DNA of 49,933 nt from the NCBI GenBank assembly GCA_944325705.1, contig CALVBB010000016.1, forward strand, positions 1 to 49,933, read 5' to 3'. The first letter of the stretch is position 1. Every line of letters begins with the position of its first letter. A program made the position numbers and the translations under genes. Positions 26,510-34,472 of the stretch are shown here, one piece after another. Source of the stretch: Candidatus Gastranaerophilales bacterium. GTDB lineage: Bacteria > Cyanobacteriota > Vampirovibrionia > Gastranaerophilales > Gastranaerophilaceae. The notes beneath the pieces were generated by a model. The model saw only the letters and a program-made list of their open reading frames with translations. It was not told the origin of the DNA and searched no databases.

Positions 26510-27529
26510 ATGAAAACATTATCAGGGCTGAGTCTAAAAGAAATAGAAGAAATAACTGACAGTCTGAAAGCTTCAAAATTCAGAGCACGCCAGATTCACA
26601 ACTGGATTTACCTCAAATCAGTAAAAGAAATTGATGAAATGACGGATTTATCTGTGAAGTTCAGAGAAGAATTAAAGCAGATTGCTCGGGTTAGTGATGT
26701 GAAAATTAAGGTTAAGCAGGTAAGCTCTGACGGCACAATAAAATATCTGCTGGAATATCCTGACGGGGAGTGCGTGGAAACTGTTCTTATGCGCTTCGAT
26801 AACCGTGCAAATTTAACAGCCTGCGTAAGCTCTCAGGTCGGATGTGCTGTTAACTGCTCTTTCTGCGCAACCGGAAAACGCGGTTTTATCAGAAACCTTT
26901 CTTATAAAGAAATTATAGAGCAGGTTTTGTCAATCCAGAGGGATACGGGGCTTAAGGTTACGAATGTTGTGTTTATGGGGCAGGGCGAGCCTCTTTTGAA
27001 CTTAGATAACGTCTTAAAAGCAATGGAAATTTTTAATGAAAACTTTCAGATAGGTGCGCGCAGATTAACTGTATCAACAAGCGGTATTGTTCCGCAGATG
27101 AATAAACTTGCCGAACTTGATATGCAGTCAACCCTTGCCGTATCTTTGCATGCGCCAAACCATGAAATCCGTAAAAAGCTGATGCAGATTGAAAATAAAT
27201 ACGATATGAAAAGCCTTCATACTGCAATGAAAAATTACGTTGATAAAACAGGAAGGCGGATTACAATAGAATATCTGCTGATTAAGGGCTTGAATGATAC
27301 GATTCAGAGTGCAAAAGAGCTTGCGGAGTATCTTCATGACATTAAATGCAACATAAACCTGATACCTTACAACCCGACCGCGGATAACGATTATCAGCGC
27401 CCGTCAAACAATTCGATAATGAAATTCAAATATCTGCTTGAGCATTCAGGGAAAAAGGTGACCGTACGTCTTGAGCGCGGCGCTGATATTGACGCCGCCT
27501 GCGGACAGTTGAAAGGCAAAGTAAGTTAA
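26510..27529 (+). CDS. rlmN: Dual-specificity 23S rRNA/tRNA adenine-C2 methyltransferase RlmN
   Basis: This 339-residue radical SAM enzyme methylates A2503 of 23S rRNA and A37 of some tRNAs. The [4Fe-4S] motif CAVNCSFC lies near residue 115. It is preceded by ACVSSQVGC and followed by the SAM-binding GQGEPLLNLDNV. The C-terminal catalytic cysteine is present in DAACGQLKG. FNVTIP-like structural parts and YNP (LIPYNPTADNDYQRPS) are also typical. A good AAAAGGA site precedes the ATG. The stop codon abuts the stop of the convergent prepilin gene with no gap. Confidence 0.96.
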   Translation: MKTLSGLSLKEIEEITDSLKASKFRARQIHNWIYLKSVKEIDEMTDLSVKFREELKQIARVSDVKIKVKQVSSDGTIKYLLEYPDGECVETVLMRFDNRANLTACVSSQVGCAVNCSFCATGKRGFIRNLSYKEIIEQVLSIQRDTGLKVTNVVFMGQGEPLLNLDNVLKAMEIFNENFQIGARRLTVSTSGIVPQMNKLAELDMQSTLAVSLHAPNHEIRKKLMQIENKYDMKSLHTAMKNYVDKTGRRITIEYLLIKGLNDTIQSAKELAEYLHDIKCNINLIPYNPTADNDYQRPSNNSIMKFKYLLEHSGKKVTVRLERGADIDAACGQLKGKVS

Positions 27530-28252
27530 TTAGTAACTGACCTTTAACGGATAATTGTCCGGTATCTTCCAGCCGTTATATTGTATAATGGCGGTGCAGA
27601 AATAAGGGTTTGTGCTAGATTTACAGCTATAAGTATTTCCATTATACAATTCCTGTTCTGTTCCGTCCCATGTGTATTTGTAGGGCTCAAATCCTTTATT
27701 TATATGGTATTTCCAATTTGAAGCTTTCTCCGCACCGCCTCCTGCGCCGTCACCTCCGGGCATGAAAAGAAACATAAATGAACATTTTCCGATACTTTTG
27801 TTTTCGCTTCCGTATTTTTTATCACATTTATCGGGGTCGGAGGTGTAGAAAAGCCAGTCGCGCATTGCATCAATATGGCGGGCCTTTAATGCGCTTCCGT
27901 CGGCAAACATAAAGATAGGTAGTCCTTTGTTGTCATATTTTACTCCTACAGTTTTCATATAAGGAGCGATATATTTGTTCCACCATTTTTCGATTTCTGA
28001 ACTCCCTAAAATCGGCTTGCCTTCATCGTCTGTGTCAATATTGTTGTAGTCCTGATACCAGTATTTTCTGTCACCGTAATCCTTTTCCGCGAGCATAACC
28101 GCCTGATTAATGCCGGAGTAAAACTTTTTAAGCCGTGTTTCCACAACAGTATTAGTATGTTTTTGAATTAATGCCGGCAGCGTCATCGCTGCCACTACTC
28201 CGATTATACCCAATGTGATTAGCACTTCTGCAAGTGTAAAAGCTTTCTTCAT
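27530..28252 (-). CDS. Prepilin-like protein (type IV pilin/pseudopilin)
   Basis: This 240-residue protein begins MKKAFTLAEVLITLGIIG. It has a 4-residue leader ending in Ala, Phe at +1 and Glu at +5, followed by a 20-residue hydrophobic helix. The body is Tyr/Trp/Gly-rich, has paired cysteines (DKCDKKYG; SCKSSTNPYFC) and ends with GWKIPDNYPLKVSY. The GWxIxDxYP ending is shared with the G-tract prepilin at 21491-22376, so they form a subfamily. It would be processed by a prepilin peptidase tolerant of Ala at -1. No assembly genes are in the window. AGGAGG lies directly before the start, and its promoter region faces that of the AbrB-like gene. Confidence 0.9.
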   Translation of the reverse strand: MKKAFTLAEVLITLGIIGVVAAMTLPALIQKHTNTVVETRLKKFYSGINQAVMLAEKDYGDRKYWYQDYNNIDTDDEGKPILGSSEIEKWWNKYIAPYMKTVGVKYDNKGLPIFMFADGSALKARHIDAMRDWLFYTSDPDKCDKKYGSENKSIGKCSFMFLFMPGGDGAGGGAEKASNWKYHINKGFEPYKYTWDGTEQELYNGNTYSCKSSTNPYFCTAIIQYNGWKIPDNYPLKVSY

Positions 28253-28331
28253 TATGCCTCCTAGTATAAACTTGTTAGTAATATATTATAAACTAATTAA
28301 AATATATATTATTTTGTTTGTTTTGTAAAGT

Positions 28332-28348
28332 ACATGTTATAAACGTGT
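28332..28348. promoter_or_regulatory. Imperfect inverted repeat in the divergent promoter region
   Basis: ACATGTT (28332-28338) and AACGTGT (28342-28348) form a nearly symmetric site with one mismatch, overlapping a TATAAA-like -10 for the AbrB-like gene. It could be an operator for the small DNA-binding protein just downstream. This is inference from position only. Confidence 0.35.
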
Positions 28349-28370
28349 TAAAAATTTTTTATGAGGTATT

Positions 28371-28535
28371 ATGGAAAGAAAATTGTTCAGAGCCGGCAAC
28401 GGATGGTCGCTTTTCCTGCCAAAAGTTATAATTGAACTGCTTAAAATCGATCCGGAAAATGATACAATTGAAATGCAGATTGAAAATGACATACTGAAAA
28501 TTAAAAAAGTCGATAAAAAACATGAGGGAACTTAA
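28371..28535 (+). CDS. Small AbrB/MazE-like (SpoVT-AbrB fold) DNA-binding protein
   Basis: This 54-residue protein fits the swapped-hairpin AbrB pattern. FRAGNGWSLFLPKVIIELLKI corresponds to the xxGNSxxVxIPKxxxExLxI consensus. DTIEMQIENDILKIKKV matches the acidic strand and final basic strand. MazE-type antitoxins and AbrB regulators have this size. No toxin gene follows; dtd starts 4 bases after the stop, so it either regulates this operon or acts elsewhere. TGAGGT lies near the ATG as a modest ribosome binding site. A long divergent promoter region separates it from the minus-strand prepilin. Confidence 0.7.
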   Translation: MERKLFRAGNGWSLFLPKVIIELLKIDPENDTIEMQIENDILKIKKVDKKHEGT

Positions 28536-28538
28536 TCT

Positions 28539-28976
28539 ATGAAAGCTCTTATTCAGCGCGTAAAACAGGCATCTGTCACAATAGAAAATGAACTTTACTC
28601 AAAAATCGGGCATGGGCTGCTTATATTTCTGGGAGTTGAAAAATCAGATACGCAGCAAAACGCTGAAAAGCTTGCGCAGAAAGTCATGACTTTGAGGATT
28701 TTTGAAGATGAAAATGATAAAATGAACCTTTCAGTCAAAGAGGTTAACGGGGAAATTCTTGTAGTGTCTCAGTTTACACTCTGCGGCGACTGCAGAAAAG
28801 GCACCCGTCCGTCTTTTGATAATGCCGCTCCGCCAGAGGAGGCAAACAAACTTTATGAATATTTTGTACAAAATATTAAGACTTCCGGTCAGAAAGTTAT
28901 GACAGGCAAATTCCGTGCTATGATGGATGTTTCACTCATAAACGACGGCCCTGTTACTTTTATGGTTGAAAAATAA
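28539..28976 (+). CDS. dtd: D-aminoacyl-tRNA deacylase
   Basis: This 145-residue enzyme hydrolyses D-aminoacyl-tRNAs (and Gly-tRNAAla), protecting translation. The family signatures SQFTLCGDCRKGTRPSF (near residue 77) and NDGPVTFMVEK at the C-terminus are present, including the Gly-cisPro motif that sets chirality. It starts like family members (MKALIQRVKQASVTI). The 4-base gap after the AbrB-like gene suggests coupled translation. Confidence 0.96.
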   Translation: MKALIQRVKQASVTIENELYSKIGHGLLIFLGVEKSDTQQNAEKLAQKVMTLRIFEDENDKMNLSVKEVNGEILVVSQFTLCGDCRKGTRPSFDNAAPPEEANKLYEYFVQNIKTSGQKVMTGKFRAMMDVSLINDGPVTFMVEK

Positions 28977-28998
28977 CTACATATTTTTCAAAATTCAC

Positions 28999-29027
28999 TT
29001 GCGAATATTTGAATTTTGTGTTATAGT
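28999..29027 (+). promoter_or_regulatory. Promoter of the zinc-ribbon/RG-repeat, rimM, trmD operon
   Basis: TTGCGA (28999-29004), a 17-base spacer and TATAGT (29022-29027) lie about 118 bases before the first ATG. The AT-rich 5' leader also contains a GAGGAG sequence near 29062 that is followed by no long frame. Confidence 0.5.
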
Positions 29028-29144
29028 ATAAATATTAAGTATATTGAATGAATTTATATTACCGAGGAGTAATACTTTAAGAATTTAAAAACTAGTTGTT
29101 ATTTTATGTTTATGAATTATTTTTTAATTAAGAGGCTTTAAATT

Positions 29145-30236
29145 ATGTATGTAAACAAGTGCGTCAAATGCGGTCGTGAATTTGAGACAAAGAACCCCAA
29201 GAGAGTTATCTGTCCGGATTGTTTGTATCCTGATAAGAACATGATGATTAAACCGTCTACTGATGCTCCGGCAGAAAGCCAGTCGCTTCAAGCTCCGGAA
29301 ACTCCGGAAGCTTCCTGTCAGTTAAACGGTTACAGCACGGAAAACCAGCCGCAATTCTACAGCAGCTACAGTGCAGGAGAAGGCCGCCCGCAGCGACCTC
29401 AGCGTCCTTACAATCAGGACGGATATAACAGAAACCGTCAGGACGGCTACAGAAACAATCAGGGCAGCTACAACAGAGGCTATAATCAGAACCGTTCTCC
29501 GCAGGGCGGATACAGAAATAATCAGGGCGGGTATAACAGAAATTATAATCAGAATAGACCCCAGCAAGGCGGTTACAGGCGCGATAACAGAGGCTATAAT
29601 CAGAACAGACCTCAGCAGGGCGGCTTCCGTCGCGACAACAGAGGCTTCCAGAAACGTCCTCAGATGAGAAACAAAGCTCCTAAGCAGCTTCTGGTAAGCA
29701 AGGAACAGCTGGAACAGATTGAATTGCTTTATAAGCCGATGCTTCCTCTGCCAAATCCTGATGCACACGAAGTTATCGGAGAAAAAATAGGGCTTGAGCC
29801 GAGAAAAGTATTTTTCGGTATTAACTTAATCAGACAGAAGCTTATGCTTCCGAAACTCCCGTTCCCTAAACGTAAACTTGCGATTTCTCCTGACCAGCTT
29901 TTTGCAATCAAAAACTTATATGAACCGCTGCTTCCGCTTCCTCCAATCGGGTGCCACAAAATTATTGCAGCTCAGTTGAAAATGGACGAGTGGAGAGTTC
30001 ACGTTGGAATTGGGTTAATCCGCTCGCAGATGGGGCTTCAGCGCTGGAATCAGGATAGAGAAGATTGTCCTGAAGAATTTAAAAATCAGAAGGCTGCAGA
30101 GCAGGCTGCTCCAGAAACTCCTAAGACTGAAGATACTGCTGCCGCCGTACCGGAGGATGCTCCGGCTGTACAGGAGCCTGCTGAAAAGCCTAAACGCGGA
30201 AGAAAACCTAAAAAGGTTGAAGAACCTGCAGAATAA
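29145..30236 (+). CDS. Zinc-ribbon protein with RG/GYNQNR repeats and a duplicated helical domain
   Basis: I know no named family for this 363-residue protein. In order it has: a zinc ribbon (CVKCGREF...VICPDC, residues about 5-26); a low-complexity region (about 75-175) of Gly-Tyr-Asn-Gln-Asn-Arg, PQQGG and RRDNRG repeats; two related domains of about 55 residues, both with LYxPxLPLPxxxxHxxI and I-G-L/N-L-I-R segments (about 183-245 and 247-305); and a Lys/Pro/Ala tail with an AT-hook-like PKRGRKPKK. RG-rich repeats and basic tails are common in RNA-binding or condensate-forming proteins. It overlaps rimM by one base (TAATG), in the place where rpsP/KH genes often sit. A role in RNA or ribosome biology is inferred. 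Confidence 0.75.
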   Translation: MYVNKCVKCGREFETKNPKRVICPDCLYPDKNMMIKPSTDAPAESQSLQAPETPEASCQLNGYSTENQPQFYSSYSAGEGRPQRPQRPYNQDGYNRNRQDGYRNNQGSYNRGYNQNRSPQGGYRNNQGGYNRNYNQNRPQQGGYRRDNRGYNQNRPQQGGFRRDNRGFQKRPQMRNKAPKQLLVSKEQLEQIELLYKPMLPLPNPDAHEVIGEKIGLEPRKVFFGINLIRQKLMLPKLPFPKRKLAISPDQLFAIKNLYEPLLPLPPIGCHKIIAAQLKMDEWRVHVGIGLIRSQMGLQRWNQDREDCPEEFKNQKAAEQAAPETPKTEDTAAAVPEDAPAVQEPAEKPKRGRKPKKVEEPAE

Positions 30237-30748
30237 TGAGTAAATTCATTTCAGTAGGAAAAATTTTAAACTTTCACGGTATTCAAGGTGAGGCAAAGGT
30301 TGGTTTTTCCAGAAACCAGCAGGAATTTTTGCTTGGCTTAACGGAAGTGTTTGTGAAGTCCGGCAGTGATTATGTTCCGCTTAAGATTTCTAAAAGCCGT
30401 ATTCATAAGAATTTTGCCATTATCAAATTCGAGGGTATAAATTCTATTGATGAACTTCTGCCATACAAAGGAGCTCTGCTTTTTGTCGAAGAACTGACAA
30501 TCCGCGAAAATCTTGAAGAGGATGAATTTTTAATTGATGAACTTGTAGGTTTGAGTGTTTATGATGCTGAGGATAAAAAGCTAGGTTTTGTTGTCGGGGT
30601 TTCAAACAACGGTGCGACAGATCTTTTGTCCGTAAAAACTAATTCCAAAAAAGTTTCGCTTGTTCCTTTTGTAAAGGCAATTGTGACAGGCGTAAGCATA
30701 AAGGATAAAAAAATTGTGATAAACAATCTTGAGGGGCTTCTGGAATGA
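30236..30748 (+). CDS. rimM: Ribosome maturation factor RimM
   Basis: This 170-residue protein has the N-terminal RimM barrel (VGKILNFHGIQGEAKV at the start) and a C-terminal PRC-barrel (LIDELVGLSVYDAEDKKLG near residue 100, VPFVKAIV near 140). It helps 16S rRNA 3' domain maturation together with ribosomal protein S19. It overlaps the preceding gene by one base and trmD by four, a classical coupled arrangement. Confidence 0.95.
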   Translation: MSKFISVGKILNFHGIQGEAKVGFSRNQQEFLLGLTEVFVKSGSDYVPLKISKSRIHKNFAIIKFEGINSIDELLPYKGALLFVEELTIRENLEEDEFLIDELVGLSVYDAEDKKLGFVVGVSNNGATDLLSVKTNSKKVSLVPFVKAIVTGVSIKDKKIVINNLEGLLE

Positions 30749-31431
30749 GATTTGATGTAATGACGCTTTTCCCGGAGATGATAGAAAGCGCTTGCAGTTT
30801 CAGTATTCTTAAACGTGCTGCCGAAAACGGGATTGTGAATGTTAATACTATAAACCCGCGTGATTTCACGCTGGATAAACATAAAAAAGTTGATGACACA
30901 CCTTATGGCGGAGGTGCCGGAATGGTATTGATGGCACAGCCTTATGTTGACGCTTATGAAAGTATTGAGCGGTGTGAAAATTCAATAACGGTAATGCTTT
31001 CTCCTCAGGGTAGACCTCTGGATGACAAACTTGTCAACGAACTTGCCGGATATGAGCAAATTGTTATGATGTGCGGACATTACGAGGGGTTTGATGAGAG
31101 GATTCGCGAGATTATAAAGCCGCTGGAAATTTCTATCGGTGATTTTGTGCTGACAGGCGGGGAACTTCCTGCACTCTGCGTTATAGATGCGGTTAGCCGC
31201 AAGATTGAGGGAACCCTCGGGAAAATCGAATCCGCGGATGAGGACAGTTTTTCAAACGGTCTGATAGAGTATCCGCATTATACAAAGCCGCGAGAATACA
31301 GGGGCTTGAAGGTCCCGGAGGTTCTTTTGAACGGGAACCACAAGGAAATTGCGAAATTCAGACTTGAGCAGTCGATAGAGCGCACCAGACAAAAACGTCC
31401 GGATTTGTATGAAAAATATATTAACAGTTAA
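30745..31431 (+). CDS. trmD: tRNA (guanine-N1)-methyltransferase TrmD
   Basis: This 228-residue SPOUT methyltransferase makes m1G37 in tRNAs reading CNN codons and prevents frameshifting. Motifs are DDTPYGGGAGMVL near residue 51, MCGHYEGFDERI near 108, GDFVLTGGELPAL near 131 and YTKPREYRGLKVPEVL near 180. It begins inside the end of rimM. The usual rplS partner is absent; the next gene is on the other strand. Confidence 0.96.
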   Translation: MRFDVMTLFPEMIESACSFSILKRAAENGIVNVNTINPRDFTLDKHKKVDDTPYGGGAGMVLMAQPYVDAYESIERCENSITVMLSPQGRPLDDKLVNELAGYEQIVMMCGHYEGFDERIREIIKPLEISIGDFVLTGGELPALCVIDAVSRKIEGTLGKIESADEDSFSNGLIEYPHYTKPREYRGLKVPEVLLNGNHKEIAKFRLEQSIERTRQKRPDLYEKYINS

Positions 31432-31541
31432 GGTTCGTACCGGTAGAAGTCCTTTTATTTTATCTGCATGGCCGTATAACGGGATTTAATATAAAACCAG
31501 GTAATTTATTTATATTGCAGTGTTTATTAAAACAAAACAAC

Positions 31542-32024
31542 CTACTTGTATCTTGAGTTAAGCGGATGTTTTTGACCGAAGCCTAGAATATCCCTTACAA
31601 CCTTAACTCCTGCGTAAGCCGCAAGACCTATTCCGCTCCATTTTACAACGGCAGGATGTTTTTTTATGCTTGCACAGAGTGCGGTAAGTCCTAACCCGAG
31701 AGGAACAACGCTTGAAACCATACTTTCAAGCACCCCGCCAAAATATCCGGCAGCAGAATTAAATAGGTTGCCAAAGTTGCTTTCCATCCTGAGGTTATGA
31801 ACTTTTTCTTTCAATTTTGACTGAACAACGCTCGGTTCTGAAAGATACATTGAATTGTCAAATGTTGCAGTACAGTAATCCGCCATTTTTGACTGTGAAT
31901 ACGTGTCGGCTTTCAATTTGCCCAGAACATGCGCATCATAAGCAACAAGCCCGACAGCCGCAGCCCCTGCCGCCTTAGCAAGATATTTACCATAATTGTT
32001 TTTTATCGCTGTAAAAATTTTCAT
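31542..32024 (-). CDS. Small membrane-associated protein, unknown
   Basis: This 160-residue protein has hydrophobic Ala/Gly/Val segments near residues 14-32, 98-118 and 128-146, separated by a polar stretch. No family is recognised. It begins 2 bases after the HEAT-like protein gene ends and has no good ribosome binding site, so translation is probably coupled and the two proteins may act together. The Gly-rich helices suggest a membrane-inserting or membrane-apposed protein. Confidence 0.65.
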   Translation of the reverse strand: MKIFTAIKNNYGKYLAKAAGAAAVGLVAYDAHVLGKLKADTYSQSKMADYCTATFDNSMYLSEPSVVQSKLKEKVHNLRMESNFGNLFNSAAGYFGGVLESMVSSVVPLGLGLTALCASIKKHPAVVKWSGIGLAAYAGVKVVRDILGFGQKHPLNSRYK

Positions 32025-32026
32025 TT

Positions 32027-32875
32027 CTATTTAGCCTGTACTGTTGTGGTTGTTGTCGTAGTAGTTTCTTTTTTCGGACTGTCTTTTACTTCAAATTCTT
32101 TTTCTACTGTAGGTGCTGACATCTTCAGCAGAATATTTGTTGCCTGAAGGGCATCCTGTCCGTAACCATCTTTTGAGTTCTGCATATTCTTCAAAACTCC
32201 GACAGTATAATCATCCCCTGTTACGGTTCTGGATTCGAGCATGCTGAGTGCCATAATCCTGATTTGCTGGGATGGATCCTGAAGCATTTTGTTTATGAGT
32301 GCTGTAAGTGCTTTGTCGTCTTTTCGGGAATCATCTTCCTGAAGTCTTGCCACTACCTCTTTTGCACCCATAAGCCTTACTTCTTTATCCTGACTGTTCA
32401 GATAATTTTCAAGATTCCTTATGTAATCGTCTGTTAACTGTACGACTTTCCTTTTTTCAGTTTTTTTATTTGTTTCCTTGTTTTCTGTTTCGTTGACTGT
32501 TTTGTTGTTTGTTGTATTGTTTGTGGTGTTATTTGTAAGATTATTTGTGCCCTGAGCCAGCGGCTGGGTGTAATAGTTCGGCGGATAACACTGTCCGAGG
32601 CCGCCGCTTTGATAGTTCGGGGAGTTAACATTATAGTTTGTTGTTGCTCCCGGAACCCCGACTGACGGGTTAAATATCTGAATATTTACTCCTGCATAGC
32701 TCGGGTTTGGACTTGTTGTAACCTGCGGCTGTGCAATGACCGGCTGTGAATACTGAGGCGGCATTGCCATTATAGGAGGCTGAGCTGTTTGCGCCTGTAC
32801 CGGAGCTGTTGCATACCGTTGGGTCTGTATTTGCTGCGACTGTTGTATATTTCCCTGTTGCACGTAACTTTGCAT
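32027..32875 (-). CDS. Low-complexity protein with HEAT-like repeats
   Basis: This 282-residue protein has a Gln/Pro/Tyr-rich N-terminal region (residues about 1-110), an Asn/Thr/Lys-rich linker (NNTTNNTTNNKT near 120), and a helical region (about 150-250) of HEAT-like units (VRLMGAKEVVARL, IRIMALSMLESR). It ends in a run of eight Thr. No signal peptide is seen. HEAT solenoids bind partner proteins. AAAAGGTAG precedes the ATG. It is co-directional and nearly contiguous with the membrane protein gene that follows. The function is unknown. Confidence 0.7.
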   Translation of the reverse strand: MQSYVQQGNIQQSQQIQTQRYATAPVQAQTAQPPIMAMPPQYSQPVIAQPQVTTSPNPSYAGVNIQIFNPSVGVPGATTNYNVNSPNYQSGGLGQCYPPNYYTQPLAQGTNNLTNNTTNNTTNNKTVNETENKETNKKTEKRKVVQLTDDYIRNLENYLNSQDKEVRLMGAKEVVARLQEDDSRKDDKALTALINKMLQDPSQQIRIMALSMLESRTVTGDDYTVGVLKNMQNSKDGYGQDALQATNILLKMSAPTVEKEFEVKDSPKKETTTTTTTTVQAK

Positions 32876-33003
32876 ATAATACTACCTTTTCACCTACCTA
32901 TTATATAAAAGTATTAAACGCAAAAATAATTGCTCTTTTTCGAGTTTTTTTAAGAAATGTAACACATGTTTTTTTATACAGGCATGAGGTTTATAATATA
33001 AGT

Positions 33004-33585
33004 ATGACAAGCTATGAAGAATTATATCTTGACAGGCGACCTCAAAATTTGTGCCACATGTGCGGAAGGTGCTGTAGAGTTGTTACAACAACCCGTCCGT
33101 ATCAAGAATTACAAAAAATGGCACAGGCGGGTGATGAGGGAGCTGTAGATTTTTTAAAGATTTTCGAGCCTTATCCGTCTATTGACGCGGCAAAGGAAGC
33201 TGATGCAGAGGTTGTTGAAAATGTTATAAAACGTACATGCGAGGAAAGAAATCTAAATCCATCACAGCTCACATTTTACAAATGCAAATATCTTTTAGAC
33301 GATAACAAATGTTCCATATATGAAGAACGACCTGCCTTATGCCGTCACTGTCCGAGTACTCCATGGGCAGTGGTTCCTCCAGGATGCGGGTTTGAGGCAT
33401 GGCTCTTTTTGAAAAGGGAAGAAGTTAAACAAAAAATTAGAAAATCAAAAGAGGATTTACTGGAACTAAAACTTTTGCGCACCAAGATGAAGAATCCTGA
33501 GGATTTGAAAAAAATCGATGCCGTAGTGCATAAAATCTACGGCATGATTGAAAGTTATAAAAAATACGGTGCTGAGGACTGGTAA
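33004..33585 (+). CDS. YkgJ-family cysteine-cluster protein (second copy)
   Basis: This 193-residue protein has LCHMCGRCCRVV near residue 15, CKYLLDDNKCSIYEERPALC near 97 and a conserved PPGCGFEAW, matching the PF03692 cysteine-cluster family. A 40-residue charged helix closes the protein. The open frame runs upstream, but the ATG at 33004 is the natural start. Only six bases separate a perfect TATAAT (32993-32998) from this ATG, so the mRNA could be leaderless or use another promoter. It is a paralogue of the 25819-26499 protein, with a shorter N-terminus. Confidence 0.85.
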   Translation: MTSYEELYLDRRPQNLCHMCGRCCRVVTTTRPYQELQKMAQAGDEGAVDFLKIFEPYPSIDAAKEADAEVVENVIKRTCEERNLNPSQLTFYKCKYLLDDNKCSIYEERPALCRHCPSTPWAVVPPGCGFEAWLFLKREEVKQKIRKSKEDLLELKLLRTKMKNPEDLKKIDAVVHKIYGMIESYKKYGAEDW

Positions 33586-33593
33586 AAATAGTT

Positions 33594-34472
33594 TTACTTC
33601 TCGCCTTCCGTGTAGTTTTCATATTGAAGCTTACCGTTTCCGGTTAGAATATTTTTAAAGCTTGTGCCGCCGTAAGCAGACCATGTGCCGGGTTTTACTT
33701 TGTTTGTTGTAACTTGTATTTCATATATGTCTGCCCCGAATTGGTTCGGCCGCTTTAGACCGTTAACATCCATAAATATAGTGGCACAATCTGAATGTAT
33801 TTCGGTTACTGAAATAGTGTCCCCGTTTTCATCTTTTATGCAGTTTCCTGAAGAATCTTGCTTGCATCCTGTATTTGTGCGGCTGCAAGATGTTTTTTGT
33901 TGTATTGTAAGAACAGAACCGTCATTTAATATAATCTTGGCACCATCCGGAGTGTAAGTTTTATTGCTATCACCGGAACCTTTATATGCGGTGGCATATT
34001 TAACTTTATAATAATACTGGCTGCAGCCTTTTTGACTTTTATTTTCACAAACTTTAGCTCCATTAAAGTATTTAGCGAAATTTTTTGCGGTTTCAGCGTG
34101 AGTGTTAGTGACATCAAAGAGGAACGTGTTATCCCCCACTGCGCCTAAATCTTTCTGGGCAAGCAGTGCCGCATTTTGAATATTTGAAAAAGTTTTTTTC
34201 ACCTGCGTGGCAAGCTCTTTTTCTTTGTAATTGTTGACAAGCGCAGGCAGTGTCATAGCGGCGACTACCCCGATAATCCCGAGGGTAATTAAGACCTCAG
34301 CAAGAGTGAAAGCGGATTTTCGGAAGGGCGCCGAGTGAGCGAAAGCGAACCCGGCCCGTAAGGTGTCTGAAAACCGGGCTTTTCCGACATCCCGAATAAT
34401 CCGGATGTCGGCTTTTCTGCGGGTGAAGCGTGAAGGGTGAGGAGTGAAGGGTTCAACAAAACCCTCCGGCAC
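33594..34472 (-). CDS. Prepilin-like protein with repeat-encoded leader
   Basis: The mature part begins KSAFTLAEVLITLGIIG (Phe +1, Glu +5, Ala -1) and continues through a hydrophobic helix into a Cys-containing globular domain (KVCENKSQKGCSQYYYK; SCSRTNTGCKQ). It ends GNGKLQYENYTEGEK. The in-frame region upstream, back to GTG at 34472, is 54 residues of repeat-derived sequence (PFTPHPSRFTRRKADIR...). An AAGGGAGG inside the repeat lies about ten bases before that GTG. The native start was probably lost or replaced when the repeat inserted, so the exact start is uncertain and the gene may be disrupted. Upstream on the same strand lies a second G-tract start region. Confidence 0.75.
   Translation of the reverse strand: MPEGFVEPFTPHPSRFTRRKADIRIIRDVGKARFSDTLRAGFAFAHSAPFRKSAFTLAEVLITLGIIGVVAAMTLPALVNNYKEKELATQVKKTFSNIQNAALLAQKDLGAVGDNTFLFDVTNTHAETAKNFAKYFNGAKVCENKSQKGCSQYYYKVKYATAYKGSGDSNKTYTPDGAKIILNDGSVLTIQQKTSCSRTNTGCKQDSSGNCIKDENGDTISVTEIHSDCATIFMDVNGLKRPNQFGADIYEIQVTTNKVKPGTWSAYGGTSFKNILTGNGKLQYENYTEGEK

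Noticed and set aside
28371-28976. A toxin-antitoxin pair formed by the AbrB-like protein and its neighbour
   Set aside because: The neighbour is a clear D-aminoacyl-tRNA deacylase with all family motifs, not a toxin.
29322-29768. A 148-codon minus-strand frame inside the zinc-ribbon/RG-repeat gene
   Set aside because: Its Val/Ile/Ser repeats are the mirror image of the Gly/Tyr/Asn/Arg codon repeats on the coding strand.
32039-32064. Trinucleotide run encoding Thr8 as a phase-variation tract
   Set aside because: Changes in units of three would not alter the frame, so it cannot act as an ON/OFF switch; only length variation is possible.
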